Source: Desulfosporosinus sp. Sb-LF (GTDB lineage: Bacteria > Bacillota > Desulfitobacteriia > Desulfitobacteriales > Desulfitobacteriaceae). Taken from it: a DNA stretch of 36,351 nt. The stretch is taken from assembly GCF_004766055.1 (NCBI RefSeq), contig NZ_SPQR01000021.1:1-36351 (forward strand), in the 5' to 3' direction. Shown here piece after piece: positions 24,797 through 32,018 of this stretch (its first letter is position 1; each line of letters starts with the position of its first letter). Under the pieces are notes generated by a model. It was not told the origin of the DNA. It did not search any database and was given only the letters and a program-made list of their open reading frames with translations. Both the position numbers and the translations under genes were made by a program.

Positions 24797-25966
24797 TTAT
24801 TTCTTAATTTGTATCTTAATTTCAGGATAGTCGGAAGATTTCTGTTTAAGCAAATTACTATCTATGTTTTTAAGGTATTTATCAAAAAAAGCAGTAATGT
24901 ATGAGTTTGTAACCTGTAAACCACGCTCTCCGTTAATGGCTCCGAAAACTCCCGTGTATTTCAATATAGGAGAAAAAAAGATAGCATTATCTAAAAAGTT
25001 AAAATGTGATGCTTTTGATACCTCTAATAAGTATCCGTCGTTTTTTAAGCCATTAAAGTCTTCTCGAATTTTATGATATTCCTGTAAATCAATAGTGTTT
25101 TTCTGATGTTCACTCAAGATAAACATGAAAGGTTTTTCAGGAACTTTCTCGACACCGTATAAATAACCATCGATATCAATACCAGCCTTAATACGGTTAT
25201 CAACCAAACACGCATTAGCAGAAGCATCACCACCAAATGAGTGACCAAAAGCACCTAGATGTGCCATATCAATATGCCCTGTCCACATACTCCCTTGCTT
25301 TGCATTAATTTCACCTAATTTATTAAACACAAAACTCATATCTTCAGTCCAAGTCTTAATTAATTTCGCACCAACTTCATTTAATTGCTTATCTGTGGGG
25401 TTACTTTCTGGCATCGACCCTTCTGGTGTCCTGTACGCAACGCTTCCATCAGAAAAAACTACATAACGAGAACTGTACGTTGGATTTATTCCAACTACAG
25501 TATATCCGCGACTTGCAAGATTTTCTAATAACGCTGTATAGTTGAAGACTATATTACCCATTCCAGGCTCAAAAACTATTACAGGGTAATTCGTTTGCTT
25601 GGTGGATAAAGGCATGTCCTGATAAGAATTATTCTTAACTGTTCCAAAGTTCTGCTGTAAATACGACGTTATCCCTGAATCTCTTTCTTGAGCTATTTCC
25701 CACTTATTAGGAAAATAGTCTGCTTTCTTAGCATTTTGATTTAAATCTGTAGGATACCAAATCCATATTGACAATTTTCTTTCGTTTCGAGAACCATCAA
25801 CCCAATCATATCCAATTCTGCCTACTGCAAATGACCCTGTTGGTTTAGGCAATACTACAGTTTTGTTTCTTTCAACTACAAAATATCCTAAAAGTAAACT
25901 TATAAAAATTAGTCCTATTACAATTAGTGATAAGAGGAGTTTTAGTACACTTTTTCTACAAATCAT
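24797..25966 (-). CDS. Platelet-activating-factor acetylhydrolase-like lipase
   Basis: A 389-residue alpha/beta hydrolase. It starts with an uncleaved signal anchor (about 7-30), placing the enzyme outside the membrane. The strand Y-P-V-I-V-F-E-P-G-M-G (about 128-138) gives the oxyanion loop. The nucleophile elbow is G-H-S-F-G-G with the catalytic Ser, the acid is likely in G-I-D-I-D-G-Y-L, and the His is in A-S-H-F-N-F. This arrangement is that of PAF-acetylhydrolase isoform II/lipase family proteins, which cleave short or oxidised acyl chains from lipids or esters. The real substrate is unknown. It appears monocistronic, with the ATG after a weak AAGGAGTTAAAG-type site. Confidence 0.85.
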   Translation of the reverse strand: MICRKSVLKLLLSLIVIGLIFISLLLGYFVVERNKTVVLPKPTGSFAVGRIGYDWVDGSRNERKLSIWIWYPTDLNQNAKKADYFPNKWEIAQERDSGITSYLQQNFGTVKNNSYQDMPLSTKQTNYPVIVFEPGMGNIVFNYTALLENLASRGYTVVGINPTYSSRYVVFSDGSVAYRTPEGSMPESNPTDKQLNEVGAKLIKTWTEDMSFVFNKLGEINAKQGSMWTGHIDMAHLGAFGHSFGGDASANACLVDNRIKAGIDIDGYLYGVEKVPEKPFMFILSEHQKNTIDLQEYHKIREDFNGLKNDGYLLEVSKASHFNFLDNAIFFSPILKYTGVFGAINGERGLQVTNSYITAFFDKYLKNIDSNLLKQKSSDYPEIKIQIKK

Positions 25967-26056
25967 CTTTAACTCCTTAATATGTTAATGCACATTTTCC
26001 TATGAATACGTGACAGTTTAAAGACTCATGAACACATATTTTATTATGATCCATTT

Positions 26057-26106
26057 CTTCCCATTATCCTACTGATGGTCACCAGTATAAGAATGATGTG
26101 TAGTAT
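26057..26106 (+). repeat. Dispersed palindromic repeat, short copy
   Basis: Left end CTTCCCATTATCCTAC (26057-26072), a small imperfect hairpin ACTGATGGTCACCAGT (26070-26085), and right end ATAAGAATGATGTGTAG. The internal part is shortened to about 20 bases. Confidence 0.65.
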
Positions 26107-26120
26107 GCTTTTACTAAAAA

Positions 26121-26478
26121 TTAACCTTTGGTAGGAATCTTAAATATCAATATAATAAGAACAATTATATCAAATATGATTGTCCTACATACTATTTTGT
26201 GGTCTTCTACCTTAACATAAGATAAATAATTTAATATATTTATACAAAGAGATAATGCTATCAAAAATAATTGTACTATAAGCGGGTTAGAAATATGCTG
26301 CATGCTCAAGCTCAACACTATAATCCATACAATATCTAAAATTATTTGCTTGATATCCTCTATCTCCTTTACCAAATATGTATGGGTTATATTTGCCGTT
26401 ATTAAACAACCAAGTTTGCTGAATGATAAAATAAGCACATGCAATAAATATAACTGCGATATAAAAATATTCAGACAT
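26121..26478 (-). pseudogene. Small polytopic membrane protein, frameshifted
   Basis: The first frame begins at ATG 26478 (MSEYFYIAVIFIACAYFIIQ), has one membrane helix, then Q-T-W-L-F-N-N-G-K-Y-N-P-Y-I-F-G-K-G-D-R. A shift near 26360 moves into the frame reading E-D-I-K-Q-I-I-L-D-I-V-W-I-I-V-L-S-L, with three further helices and the end F-K-I-P-T-K-G at 26121. Combined length is about 118 residues with four helices. GAGGGAGATT precedes the ATG. The two frames fit together well, so this was one gene. No family recognised. Confidence 0.6.
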
Positions 26479-26590
26479 AATCTCCCTCACATTTCTTCAT
26501 ATTAAATACAGATACGTTACAACATAAGAAAAATGCGTAGGATTATTTCGACCTTAACCCCTGAACACTATGATAAGAATTGAGTATTAG

Positions 26591-26761
26591 TTATTGATTT
26601 TTATTAGATATATAATTTCTTATTATATTGTAAATAGTGATAAATACCCCAGTAAATATTATAGCTTCTAAAAATGGAATTTCTACAAAAAAATATAAAG
26701 CCAAAGTACATAGAATGATAAATATTACAAATGTAATAAGTTCTCTTTTTAAGAATTGCAT
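26591..26761 (-). CDS. 56-residue two-helix membrane protein
   Basis: A short ORF starting MQFLKRELITFVIFIILCTL and ending N-Y-I-S-N-K-N-Q. Two hydrophobic helices (about 9-25 and 31-46) are separated by a short loop containing Glu and Pro (V-E-I-P-F-L-E). A good ribosome site (GGAAAGGAGTGCTTAT) stands just before the ATG, which makes a real gene likely despite the length. It lies 113 bp upstream of the frameshifted membrane gene on the same strand. Function unknown. Confidence 0.6.
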   Translation of the reverse strand: MQFLKRELITFVIFIILCTLALYFFVEIPFLEAIIFTGVFITIYNIIRNYISNKNQ

Positions 26762-26813
26762 ATAAGCACTCCTTTCCCTAGAGACGTAAACAAATTGATT
26801 GATTGTGACGCTT

Positions 26814-26832
26814 TTTAAGAATAATGTGTAGT
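26814..26832 (+). repeat. Dispersed repeat, solo right end
   Basis: TTTAAGAATAATGTGTAGTT resembles the right end at 30716-30737 and the short copy at 26090-26106. A weaker match (CATAAGAAAAATGCGTAGG) lies near 26523. Confidence 0.45.
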
Positions 26833-26993
26833 TATTACCACCAAGAGCATTTTGTTGACTTGGATTGTGGGTAACAAAGGTTATATTTTAGAGAATAACC
26901 ATTAAATGTAATTCATTAATATTGATGAAAGGGGAATTTATACTTAAAGAGTAGAATTGTGTTTTAGCGATTCAAAATGAAGGAGTAAAATTC

Positions 26994-27920
26994 ATGGATA
27001 GTCAAGCAGTAGAATGTCACGGATTGTCGCGGCTTTTTGGTGCGCGGACGGCGGTTTCAGGGCTTGAATTCAACGTTCCTCGCGGCAGTGTATTCGGATT
27101 TCTTGGACCTAATGGAGCTGGAAAAACCACCACTGTCCGAATGATGGTAGGCATGCTTCGGCCGTCAGCGGGCTCCATTCGGGTACTAGGGCTTGATCCA
27201 ATTTCCCAGGGCGAATTGGTTCGTTCTCGATGTGGAGTTATGTTGGACAATGTAGGCCTTTATGATCGGCTCACTGCTCTTCAAAATCTCAATTTCGCAG
27301 CTCGGATTGCACGTCTTACTGAAGATGAGAAGCGACAGCGAGTCGAGGAAGCGTTTCATCGTGTTGATTTATGGGATCGGCGCAACGATCGTGTTTCAGG
27401 TTTCAGCAAAGGCATGCGCCAAAAGCTGGGTTTGGCGCGGGCGCTTATCGCTGAGCCTGAAATGCTAATCTTGGACGAACCGACGGCGGGACTAGACCCA
27501 GCAAGTATCGTAATGGTGCGAGAATTGCTTGTGACCTTGGCGCAGGAGTCGGGGCATACCATCTTTCTCTGCACACATCTTTTGGCCGAAGCACAACGTA
27601 TTTGCGATAGTGTGGCTATTATTCAAAATGGGCACCTTGTGGCCATAGGGAATCCGAATAAGCTTGGTAATCAAGGAATCCCTAATTTCCGATTAACGTT
27701 ATCAGGGTGTGATCCTGATAAAATCGGAAAATTGGTACTGCCGAGAGACGCCCAGTTAAGCCCACTGGGCGGGAATGAATGGCGGGTGGCTGTTGCAGAC
27801 CCTACAGTCATTGAAACTATTGTTGCAACTTTAGTTGATGCTCATATAGGGGTTAGAGCTGTGATTCCTGAACAAGTTTCGTTAGAAGAAGAATATTTAC
27901 GCTTGGTTGGAGGAGAATGA
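26994..27920 (+). CDS. ABC transporter ATP-binding protein
   Basis: A 308-residue ATPase of the CcmA/DrrA group. Walker A is GPNGAGKTT (38-46), the signature is F-S-K-G-M-R-Q-K-L-G-L-A-R-A-L, Walker B is M-L-I-L-D-E-P-T-A-G-L-D-P, and the switch His is in F-L-C-T-H. A C-terminal extension of about 85 residues ends S-L-E-E-E-Y-L-R-L-V-G-G-E. It should energise the membrane protein whose start lies 2 bases after this stop. The ribosome site is AAGGAGTAAAATTC. Base composition is richer in G+C than the AT-rich surroundings, suggesting that the pair arrived by transfer. Confidence 0.92.
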   Translation: MDSQAVECHGLSRLFGARTAVSGLEFNVPRGSVFGFLGPNGAGKTTTVRMMVGMLRPSAGSIRVLGLDPISQGELVRSRCGVMLDNVGLYDRLTALQNLNFAARIARLTEDEKRQRVEEAFHRVDLWDRRNDRVSGFSKGMRQKLGLARALIAEPEMLILDEPTAGLDPASIVMVRELLVTLAQESGHTIFLCTHLLAEAQRICDSVAIIQNGHLVAIGNPNKLGNQGIPNFRLTLSGCDPDKIGKLVLPRDAQLSPLGGNEWRVAVADPTVIETIVATLVDAHIGVRAVIPEQVSLEEEYLRLVGGE

Positions 27921-27921
27921 A

Positions 27922-28625
27922 ATGAATGATCTGATCACTGTAATATGGAAAGAGATCGCCGAGTTGTACGGTAGTATACGTACTTTGCGGATTTTTGCAA
28001 TATCAATTTTAGCCACAAGTATTCTACCTGCACTTTCGTTTGCTCATAAAAGTAGTTCACCTGAGGTCGCGAATTTACGGGTAGTTTACGCTATATTCGC
28101 AGGTGTAATAGTGGTTGCCCAAACAGCACCTGATCTGGTTTTACACGAACGTATCGGACATACATTGGATTATCTTTTGACTACTCGACTTTCGGACCGT
28201 GCAATTTTTGGTGCCAAGGTACTCGTCGCATTTGCAGTTGGTTACTTTGCCGCTTTGTTAGCACTTGTCATACAGCTAGTCGCCGCAGCCTTTCTTGGCG
28301 GAACGGGTGGCAATGGTTATTCCTAGCTTCCCCTGTAGGTCGAGTTGTGGCATTTGGCATTACTGCTGAACTCCTTCTGTACGTAGCAGTGATTGGTACA
28401 TATGTGGCTCTGCGGATTGGTGAGCAGCGGGCAGCGTACATGGCTACTATATTTGCGGTGATACTATTAACGGTGCCCTTTCTAGCTGGCTGGCTTCCTT
28501 TTTCGTTTACGATGCAGTGGGTGACTCGAACTGCTATCATATTTGGTGTCTTTGTCATCGTGTTAGGTTTTCTTGGTTTGAGATTGTTCCGTCGCGATAT
28601 GCTGGTCCTATATCTACAGGAATAG
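27922..28625 (+). pseudogene. ABC-2-type permease, frameshifted
   Basis: The first frame starts MNDLITVIWKEIAELYGSIR, with a cytoplasmic start and two to three helices, including the loop D-L-V-L-H-E-R-I-G-H-T-L-D-Y-L-L-T-T-R-L-S-D. This E-R-x-x-G-T/H-L-x-x-L-L-x-T-P/R-L pattern is typical of ABC-2 permeases. The frame stops at 28326. A one-base shift near 28305-28315 opens W-Q-W-L-F-L-A-S-P-V-G-R-V-V-A-F-G-I and three more helices to 28625. Together the two give about 234 residues and six helices, a normal size. A single indel therefore breaks an otherwise complete gene. The partner ATPase upstream is intact. Confidence 0.8.
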
Positions 28626-28725
28626 ATAATGCAAATCTGAGTATCAGGATCAGGATTTACCCGTTACGGTTTATACTGTTGCAGAAACGACACGCATTAC
28701 AGCCGACTACATTCGGGGTACATAA

Positions 28726-28926
28726 AGGGAAGGGGTAAAATACGGCCACATCCCCAAACTTGGGAAGGGATTGGTATTCATAGCAAAGTTAACTGGACCA
28801 CTACCCTTAATCATAAATGATTCCACTACAGAAGTTTTCATTGACTCGGAACTAAATATAACAGGAACCATAGCTAATCTTGGTGCTCGGTTCATGAGAA
28901 CTAAAGTAGAATGTGTAAAAGTGTAA
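28726..28926 (+). pseudogene. Possible CoxG/SRPBCC-like C-terminal fragment
   Basis: A frame open between TAA (28723-28725) and TAA (28924-28926) reads, in part, S-T-T-E-V-F-I-D-S-E-L-N-I-T-G-T-I-A-N-L-G-A-R-F-M. This resembles the end of SRPBCC-fold CoxG proteins (a strand, then a helix with G-x-x-A-x-L-G-x-R). There is no start codon with a ribosome site. The similarity is short and the call is weak. The + frame downstream (28911-29096) looks like chance. Confidence 0.3.
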
Positions 28927-29149
28927 AGTCTCTACTAATTAAAAATAACTTTCAACAATTAGAAATAGAAAGTGTACCCTTAATAGGAAAAGGGCACAGG
29001 AATATTGTGCCTCAAGCATATATAGTCTCTATATTTACTTGGTATTTCCGCAAAACAAGTCCCTCTTCTTATGATCCCGAAATTACAAACGTGTAATGTA
29101 ATCTATCTTTCGTACCGTTAAATTCATTGAAATAATGGTAATTCTTACT

Positions 29150-29229
29150 TTCTACGAATGCCGCCCAAACCGCTTTTCAAAGGTGGGGTGGCATTTTATA
29201 CTGATGAGTTTAAGAACAATGGGCAACTC
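29150..29229 (+). repeat. Dispersed palindromic repeat, full-size copy
   Basis: Left end TTTCTAC, hairpin AATGCCGCCCAAACC (29158-29172) with GGTGGGGTGGCATT (imperfect), and right end GAGTTTAAGAACAATGGGCAACT. The hairpin matches those at 30673 and 31072 in position and sequence (x-TGCCGtCCA). Confidence 0.7.
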
Positions 29230-29339
29230 ACATATCCGGATATATCAAGCACTTAATCTTCTATTTTTGTGTTAAATGATTACTTTGACGTATAGACTCG
29301 AATCTTCATTGCGCGGTCGTAAGCCTCATTGCTCCGCGA

Positions 29340-29663
29340 CTACAAGCTGGAGGTCCAGAGGGCATGGCAACCTCGTGTCCGCACCAGCGAACATTTCCAA
29401 GCAGCAACTAGAATAGGTTGAGTACCAACGACAGTACTAAGGTCCATTGATGCGCCTGTACGTTCGTAAATATACTCAAGGGCGTCATTCACCTTAAGAG
29501 TTGTGCAATTATTAGCTTGCACAAACTTAAGAAGGCCGTTATATATACATCGACGTGGGTTGATGTATGACATAGGAATTCCTGCTAGACATAGCCAGCC
29601 TTCTTTTGTTGGTAAAATCCATGGTGCCATGCACGGCACATAAGAACATATTGTTATTATCAC
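29340..29663 (-). other. Unassigned open frame
   Basis: A 107-residue minus-strand frame containing T-K-E-G-W-L-C-L-A-G-I-P-M-S-Y-I-N-P-R-R and N-D-A-L-E-Y-I-Y-E-R-T-G. Parts look protein-like, but the ATG lies inside the long inverted repeat at 29636-29680, there is no ribosome site, and the same frame continues beyond the stop (S-R-S-N-E-A-Y-D-R-A-M-K). It may be the middle of a decayed gene. I do not recognise a family. Confidence 0.2.
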
Positions 29664-29680
29664 AATATGTTCTTATGTGC
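29636..29680. repeat. Perfect 19-bp inverted repeat
   Basis: GCACATAAGAACATATTGT (29636-29654) and its exact complement (29662-29680) flank a 7-base centre. It could form a cruciform or strong RNA hairpin, bind a dimeric regulator, or be an insertion scar. It lies 46 bp before the XRE promoter region. Confidence 0.8.
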
Positions 29681-29714
29681 TGTACCTAGCTCCATATATT
29701 TTTTTCGCAAAAAC

Positions 29715-29776
29715 GGAAAGTATGCTTTACATTTGTGCTACCAGGAGGTATGCTGTTTATGGAAAGTGCACTTTCC
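29715..29776 (+). promoter_or_regulatory. Promoter with two matching operators for the XRE gene
   Basis: TTTACA (29726-29731) and TATGCT (29749-29754), spaced by 17 bases, form a good vegetative promoter. A perfect 16-bp palindrome, GGAAAGTGCACTTTCC (29761-29776), lies at or just after the expected start of transcription. A second site, GGAAAGTATGCTTTAC (29715-29730), matches it in 12 of 16 bases and overlaps the -35. This layout suits autorepression by the XRE protein encoded 23 bp downstream (inferred). Confidence 0.65.
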
Positions 29777-29798
29777 GTAAATGAAAGGAAGTGATGCC

Positions 29799-30002
29799 AT
29801 GAAGAACCGGCTGGAAGAAATCCGTAAACAGCGTGGAATACGGCAAGAAGAACTTGCCGCTGCTTTAGAGGTTTCTCGGCAAACAATAGGCTCTTTAGAA
29901 AATGGACGATATAATCCGTCAATCCAATTGGCCTTTAAGATTGCCAGACACTTTGGTATGAGCATTGAAGAAATCTTTCTTTACGAGGAGGAACAAAATT
30001 GA
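29799..30002 (+). CDS. XRE-family transcriptional regulator (Cro-like)
   Basis: A 67-residue protein that is essentially one helix-turn-helix: M-K-N-R-L-E-E-I-R-K-Q-R-G-I-R-Q-E-E-L-A, then V-S-R-Q-T-I-G-S-L-E-N-G-R-Y-N-P-S, then A-F-K-I-A-R-H-F-G-M-S-I-E-E-I-F. This is the common small XRE type (YozG-like) that pairs with a membrane protein. The start at 29799 is preferred to 29781 because AAAGGAAG lies before it. The last codons overlap the start of the membrane-protein gene (TTGA, 29999-30002), so both are translated together. It probably represses its own promoter through the two palindromic sites just upstream. Confidence 0.9.
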   Translation: MKNRLEEIRKQRGIRQEELAAALEVSRQTIGSLENGRYNPSIQLAFKIARHFGMSIEEIFLYEEEQN

Positions 30003-30436
30003 AACAGTATAAGGTTGATCGATATTTTTTTTTATCTGTGGTCGGGTTTGCTATTTTTGCTGCGGGATTGGTAATGATAAAGTTATTGCATGAGGTAGAT
30101 GGTATACTTAGAACGCTTCCGTACCTATGCGTAGGTGTAGGTCTGAGTATTTTCAGCGGTAATTTTGGCACAGTGATAAATAACATAATAATGATGAAAA
30201 ATCCACAAGCTGCAAAGCAAATGGAAATCCAGCAGAAAGATGAACGCAACCAGTCTATCAGTAATAAGGCAAAGGCGCGAGCTTATGATTTGATGATAAT
30301 TGTGTATTTCGCTATATTACTTGCCTTTTCACTAATGCATGTCGATATGTATGTGCTCCTTACGCTTGCGGCGGCATATTTATTTTCCCTCATTACCAAT
30401 TCTTATTATCGCGTCAAGTACCATAAGAAAATGTAA
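29999..30436 (+). CDS. Four-helix membrane protein (DUF2178-like), XRE partner
   Basis: A 145-residue protein with four hydrophobic helices in two pairs. Between them lies a polar, charged loop containing Q-Q-K-D-E-R-N-Q-S-I-S-N-K-A-K-A-R-A-Y-D. The D-E-R-N-x-x-I-x-N-K-A-x-A-x-A-Y-D pattern is typical of DUF2178 and similar partners of small XRE regulators. It starts with TTG inside the XRE stop region, after GAGGAGGAAC, so it is translationally coupled. The function is unknown; the pairing suggests a membrane component whose level is set by the XRE protein. Confidence 0.75.
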   Translation: MKQYKVDRYFFLSVVGFAIFAAGLVMIKLLHEVDGILRTLPYLCVGVGLSIFSGNFGTVINNIIMMKNPQAAKQMEIQQKDERNQSISNKAKARAYDLMIIVYFAILLAFSLMHVDMYVLLTLAAAYLFSLITNSYYRVKYHKKM

Positions 30437-30652
30437 AACTGAATTATACCACCCAAGCCGCTGCTCTTTTTCGGCGGCGATGTCCTCTCCGAAACAATAC
30501 CTTTTCTCTTAAACTCGTGATGTTGTCTTCGATAGCTTTGGGACGAGGGTACCGTGCTTCGTTCTCGACCAACTACTGAATCATCGACTATAAAAACATG
30601 GACTCGATGTGCGGAGTTTCGTTTTTATTCATACGCCAACCGCATTGTGATC

Positions 30653-30737
30653 AACTTCCGCTAATCCTACGAATGCCGTCCACCTACATAGAGGTTGGAC
30701 GGCATACTAATACTGGGTTTAAGAATAATGGGCAGTT
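30653..30737 (+). repeat. Dispersed palindromic repeat, best full copy
   Basis: Left end AACTTCCGCTAATCCTAC (30653-30670), central hairpin ATGCCGTCCACCT with AGGTTGGACGGCAT (30673-30704), and right end GGTTTAAGAATAATGGGCAGTT (30716-30737). The two ends are imperfect inverted repeats of each other. The hairpin core is the same as in the copy at 31053. Confidence 0.85.
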
Positions 30738-30816
30738 GTTCTATGTGGTATAATTTTCGAAGTGGCGCATTCGTAGGATATTGTGCAACTATGCCTAAAA
30801 AGGGGGCAACATTGAT

Positions 30817-30954
30817 ATGAATTACATTTTAAATATCATAATCGCTTTTGTAATAATTACAATGATTATAAAGATTCTTATGAATGTAATAAATCATTTT
30901 GGCATAGATTTCGTTGGATTCATTGAAGATATATGGAAGAAATTCCGAAAATAG
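30817..30954 (+). CDS. 45-residue membrane peptide
   Basis: MNYILNIIIAFVIITMIIKI forms one membrane helix, followed by a short amphipathic tail, D-F-V-G-F-I-E-D-I-W-K-K-F-R-K. A ribosome site (AAAAGGGGGCAAC) lies about 8 bases before the ATG. The small size and lack of a family make this tentative, but the site and the amphipathic, positively charged C-terminus favour a real small gene. It sits between two near-identical copies of the dispersed repeat. Confidence 0.5.
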   Translation: MNYILNIIIAFVIITMIIKILMNVINHFGIDFVGFIEDIWKKFRK

Positions 30955-31052
30955 ATTTTTATTTTGATTACCTTCGTTATGTGTTAACACGTTGTTGATT
31001 AGATGAGTATGTAGCATCATTCGTATTATGCTTTGTATAGCCTGCAATGCCA

Positions 31053-31137
31053 TCCTCCGATTATCCTACGGATACCGTCCACCTACATAGAGGTTGGACG
31101 GTATTTCTACTACAGGGAATAAGAATAATGGGAGTTT
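31053..31137 (+). repeat. Dispersed palindromic repeat, full copy
   Basis: Left end CCTCCGATTATCCTAC, hairpin ATACCGTCCACCTA with GGTTGGACGGTAT (31072-31104), and right end AATAAGAATAATGGGAGTTT. The bases from ACCGTCCACC through GGTTGGACGG are identical to the copy at 30653. The G-to-A change at the left of the hairpin is compensated by C-to-T at the right, so base pairing is preserved. Confidence 0.85.
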
Positions 31138-31364
31138 AATGAAACAGGCGCGAATGTCTATTATGAGACGTTGGTAAACGCAGTTACACCTTATCACTTT
31201 AAATTCCGCGTCTAAGAAATAGAAACGCAGCTTTGGGGAATAATATATTAAATATGTTAAGGGGGCTTTACTTTGCACCACATCAAGAACATACTAAATA
31301 TTTCTTTTTATGGTAGTGAATTTATATTATAGGTGCATGGATGAAATACATTGAGGTGAAGTAA

Positions 31365-31901
31365 TTGATTAATATGTTAATACGAATTGTATCCGTTTCT
31401 ATGTTTTTAGTAAGTGCATATAAATGGGGAGACAGGAAGAATTGGAAAAAATACTATCCCACTATGTGTTTTTTTGGTATGGCGGATTTAATTTATGTTA
31501 CTGTTTTTAATGATAAGCCTTTGTGGGATTTTCCAACTAATTTTTTAGCAAACTCTCTTGATGAACTGCTATTAATATTTGGTTGTTTCTTTCCCACCAC
31601 ATTAGTATTCTTATCCCATTATCCTAAAAAACTATTTAGTCAAATTGCTTACAATAGTATGTGGATAGGAATTTATATATCTTTAGAACTTGTTAACTTA
31701 ATGTTAGGGACAGTAAAGTATTACAATGGGTGGAATATTTGGTGGTCACTTTTACATAATACTATCCAATTCCCATTAATTGCTCTGCATCATAGGAATC
31801 CTATACTTGCATGGACTATAGCACTTATTTATCTTGTGGTTACAATGAAAATATTAAATGTTCCTTTTATTGTAAGTCAATGTATAGTGGCTCGGATGTA
31901 A
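31365..31901 (+). CDS. CBO0543-family membrane protein
   Basis: A 178-residue protein with about five hydrophobic helices. After the first helix it reads R-K-N-W-K-K-Y-Y-P-T-M-C-F-F-G-M-A-D-L-I-Y, which matches the CBO0543 pattern (W-x-x-Y-x-P-T-x-x-F). P-L-W-D-F and the E-L-L-L-I-F-G-C-F-F-P-T-T helix follow, and H-R-N-P-I-L-A-W-T near the C-terminus. The start is probably TTG at 31365, 7 bases after GAGGTG; ATG 31374 is an alternative. It is a distant paralogue of the protein at 16367. Function unknown. The gene is followed within 80 bp by an insertion sequence. Confidence 0.75.
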   Translation: MINMLIRIVSVSMFLVSAYKWGDRKNWKKYYPTMCFFGMADLIYVTVFNDKPLWDFPTNFLANSLDELLLIFGCFFPTTLVFLSHYPKKLFSQIAYNSMWIGIYISLELVNLMLGTVKYYNGWNIWWSLLHNTIQFPLIALHHRNPILAWTIALIYLVVTMKILNVPFIVSQCIVARM

Positions 31902-32018
31902 AGACAAAAGAAATCAAAAAGACAATGTACCAGATATTGCCTATCGGTAATGTTCCTTTTGCTAGAGCAAAATATTGAACCATGTGCTAAATATTACCTA
32001 CCGCCTAATGATGTAGTC

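Noticed and set aside
28911-29096. 61-residue + strand frame
   Set aside because: No ribosome site, no family resemblance, and it overlaps the end of the CoxG-like fragment.
8411-30612. Shared 13-mer ATGGACTCGATGT at about 8413 and 30599
   Set aside because: A 13-base match is expected by chance many times in 36 kb, and the flanks do not align.
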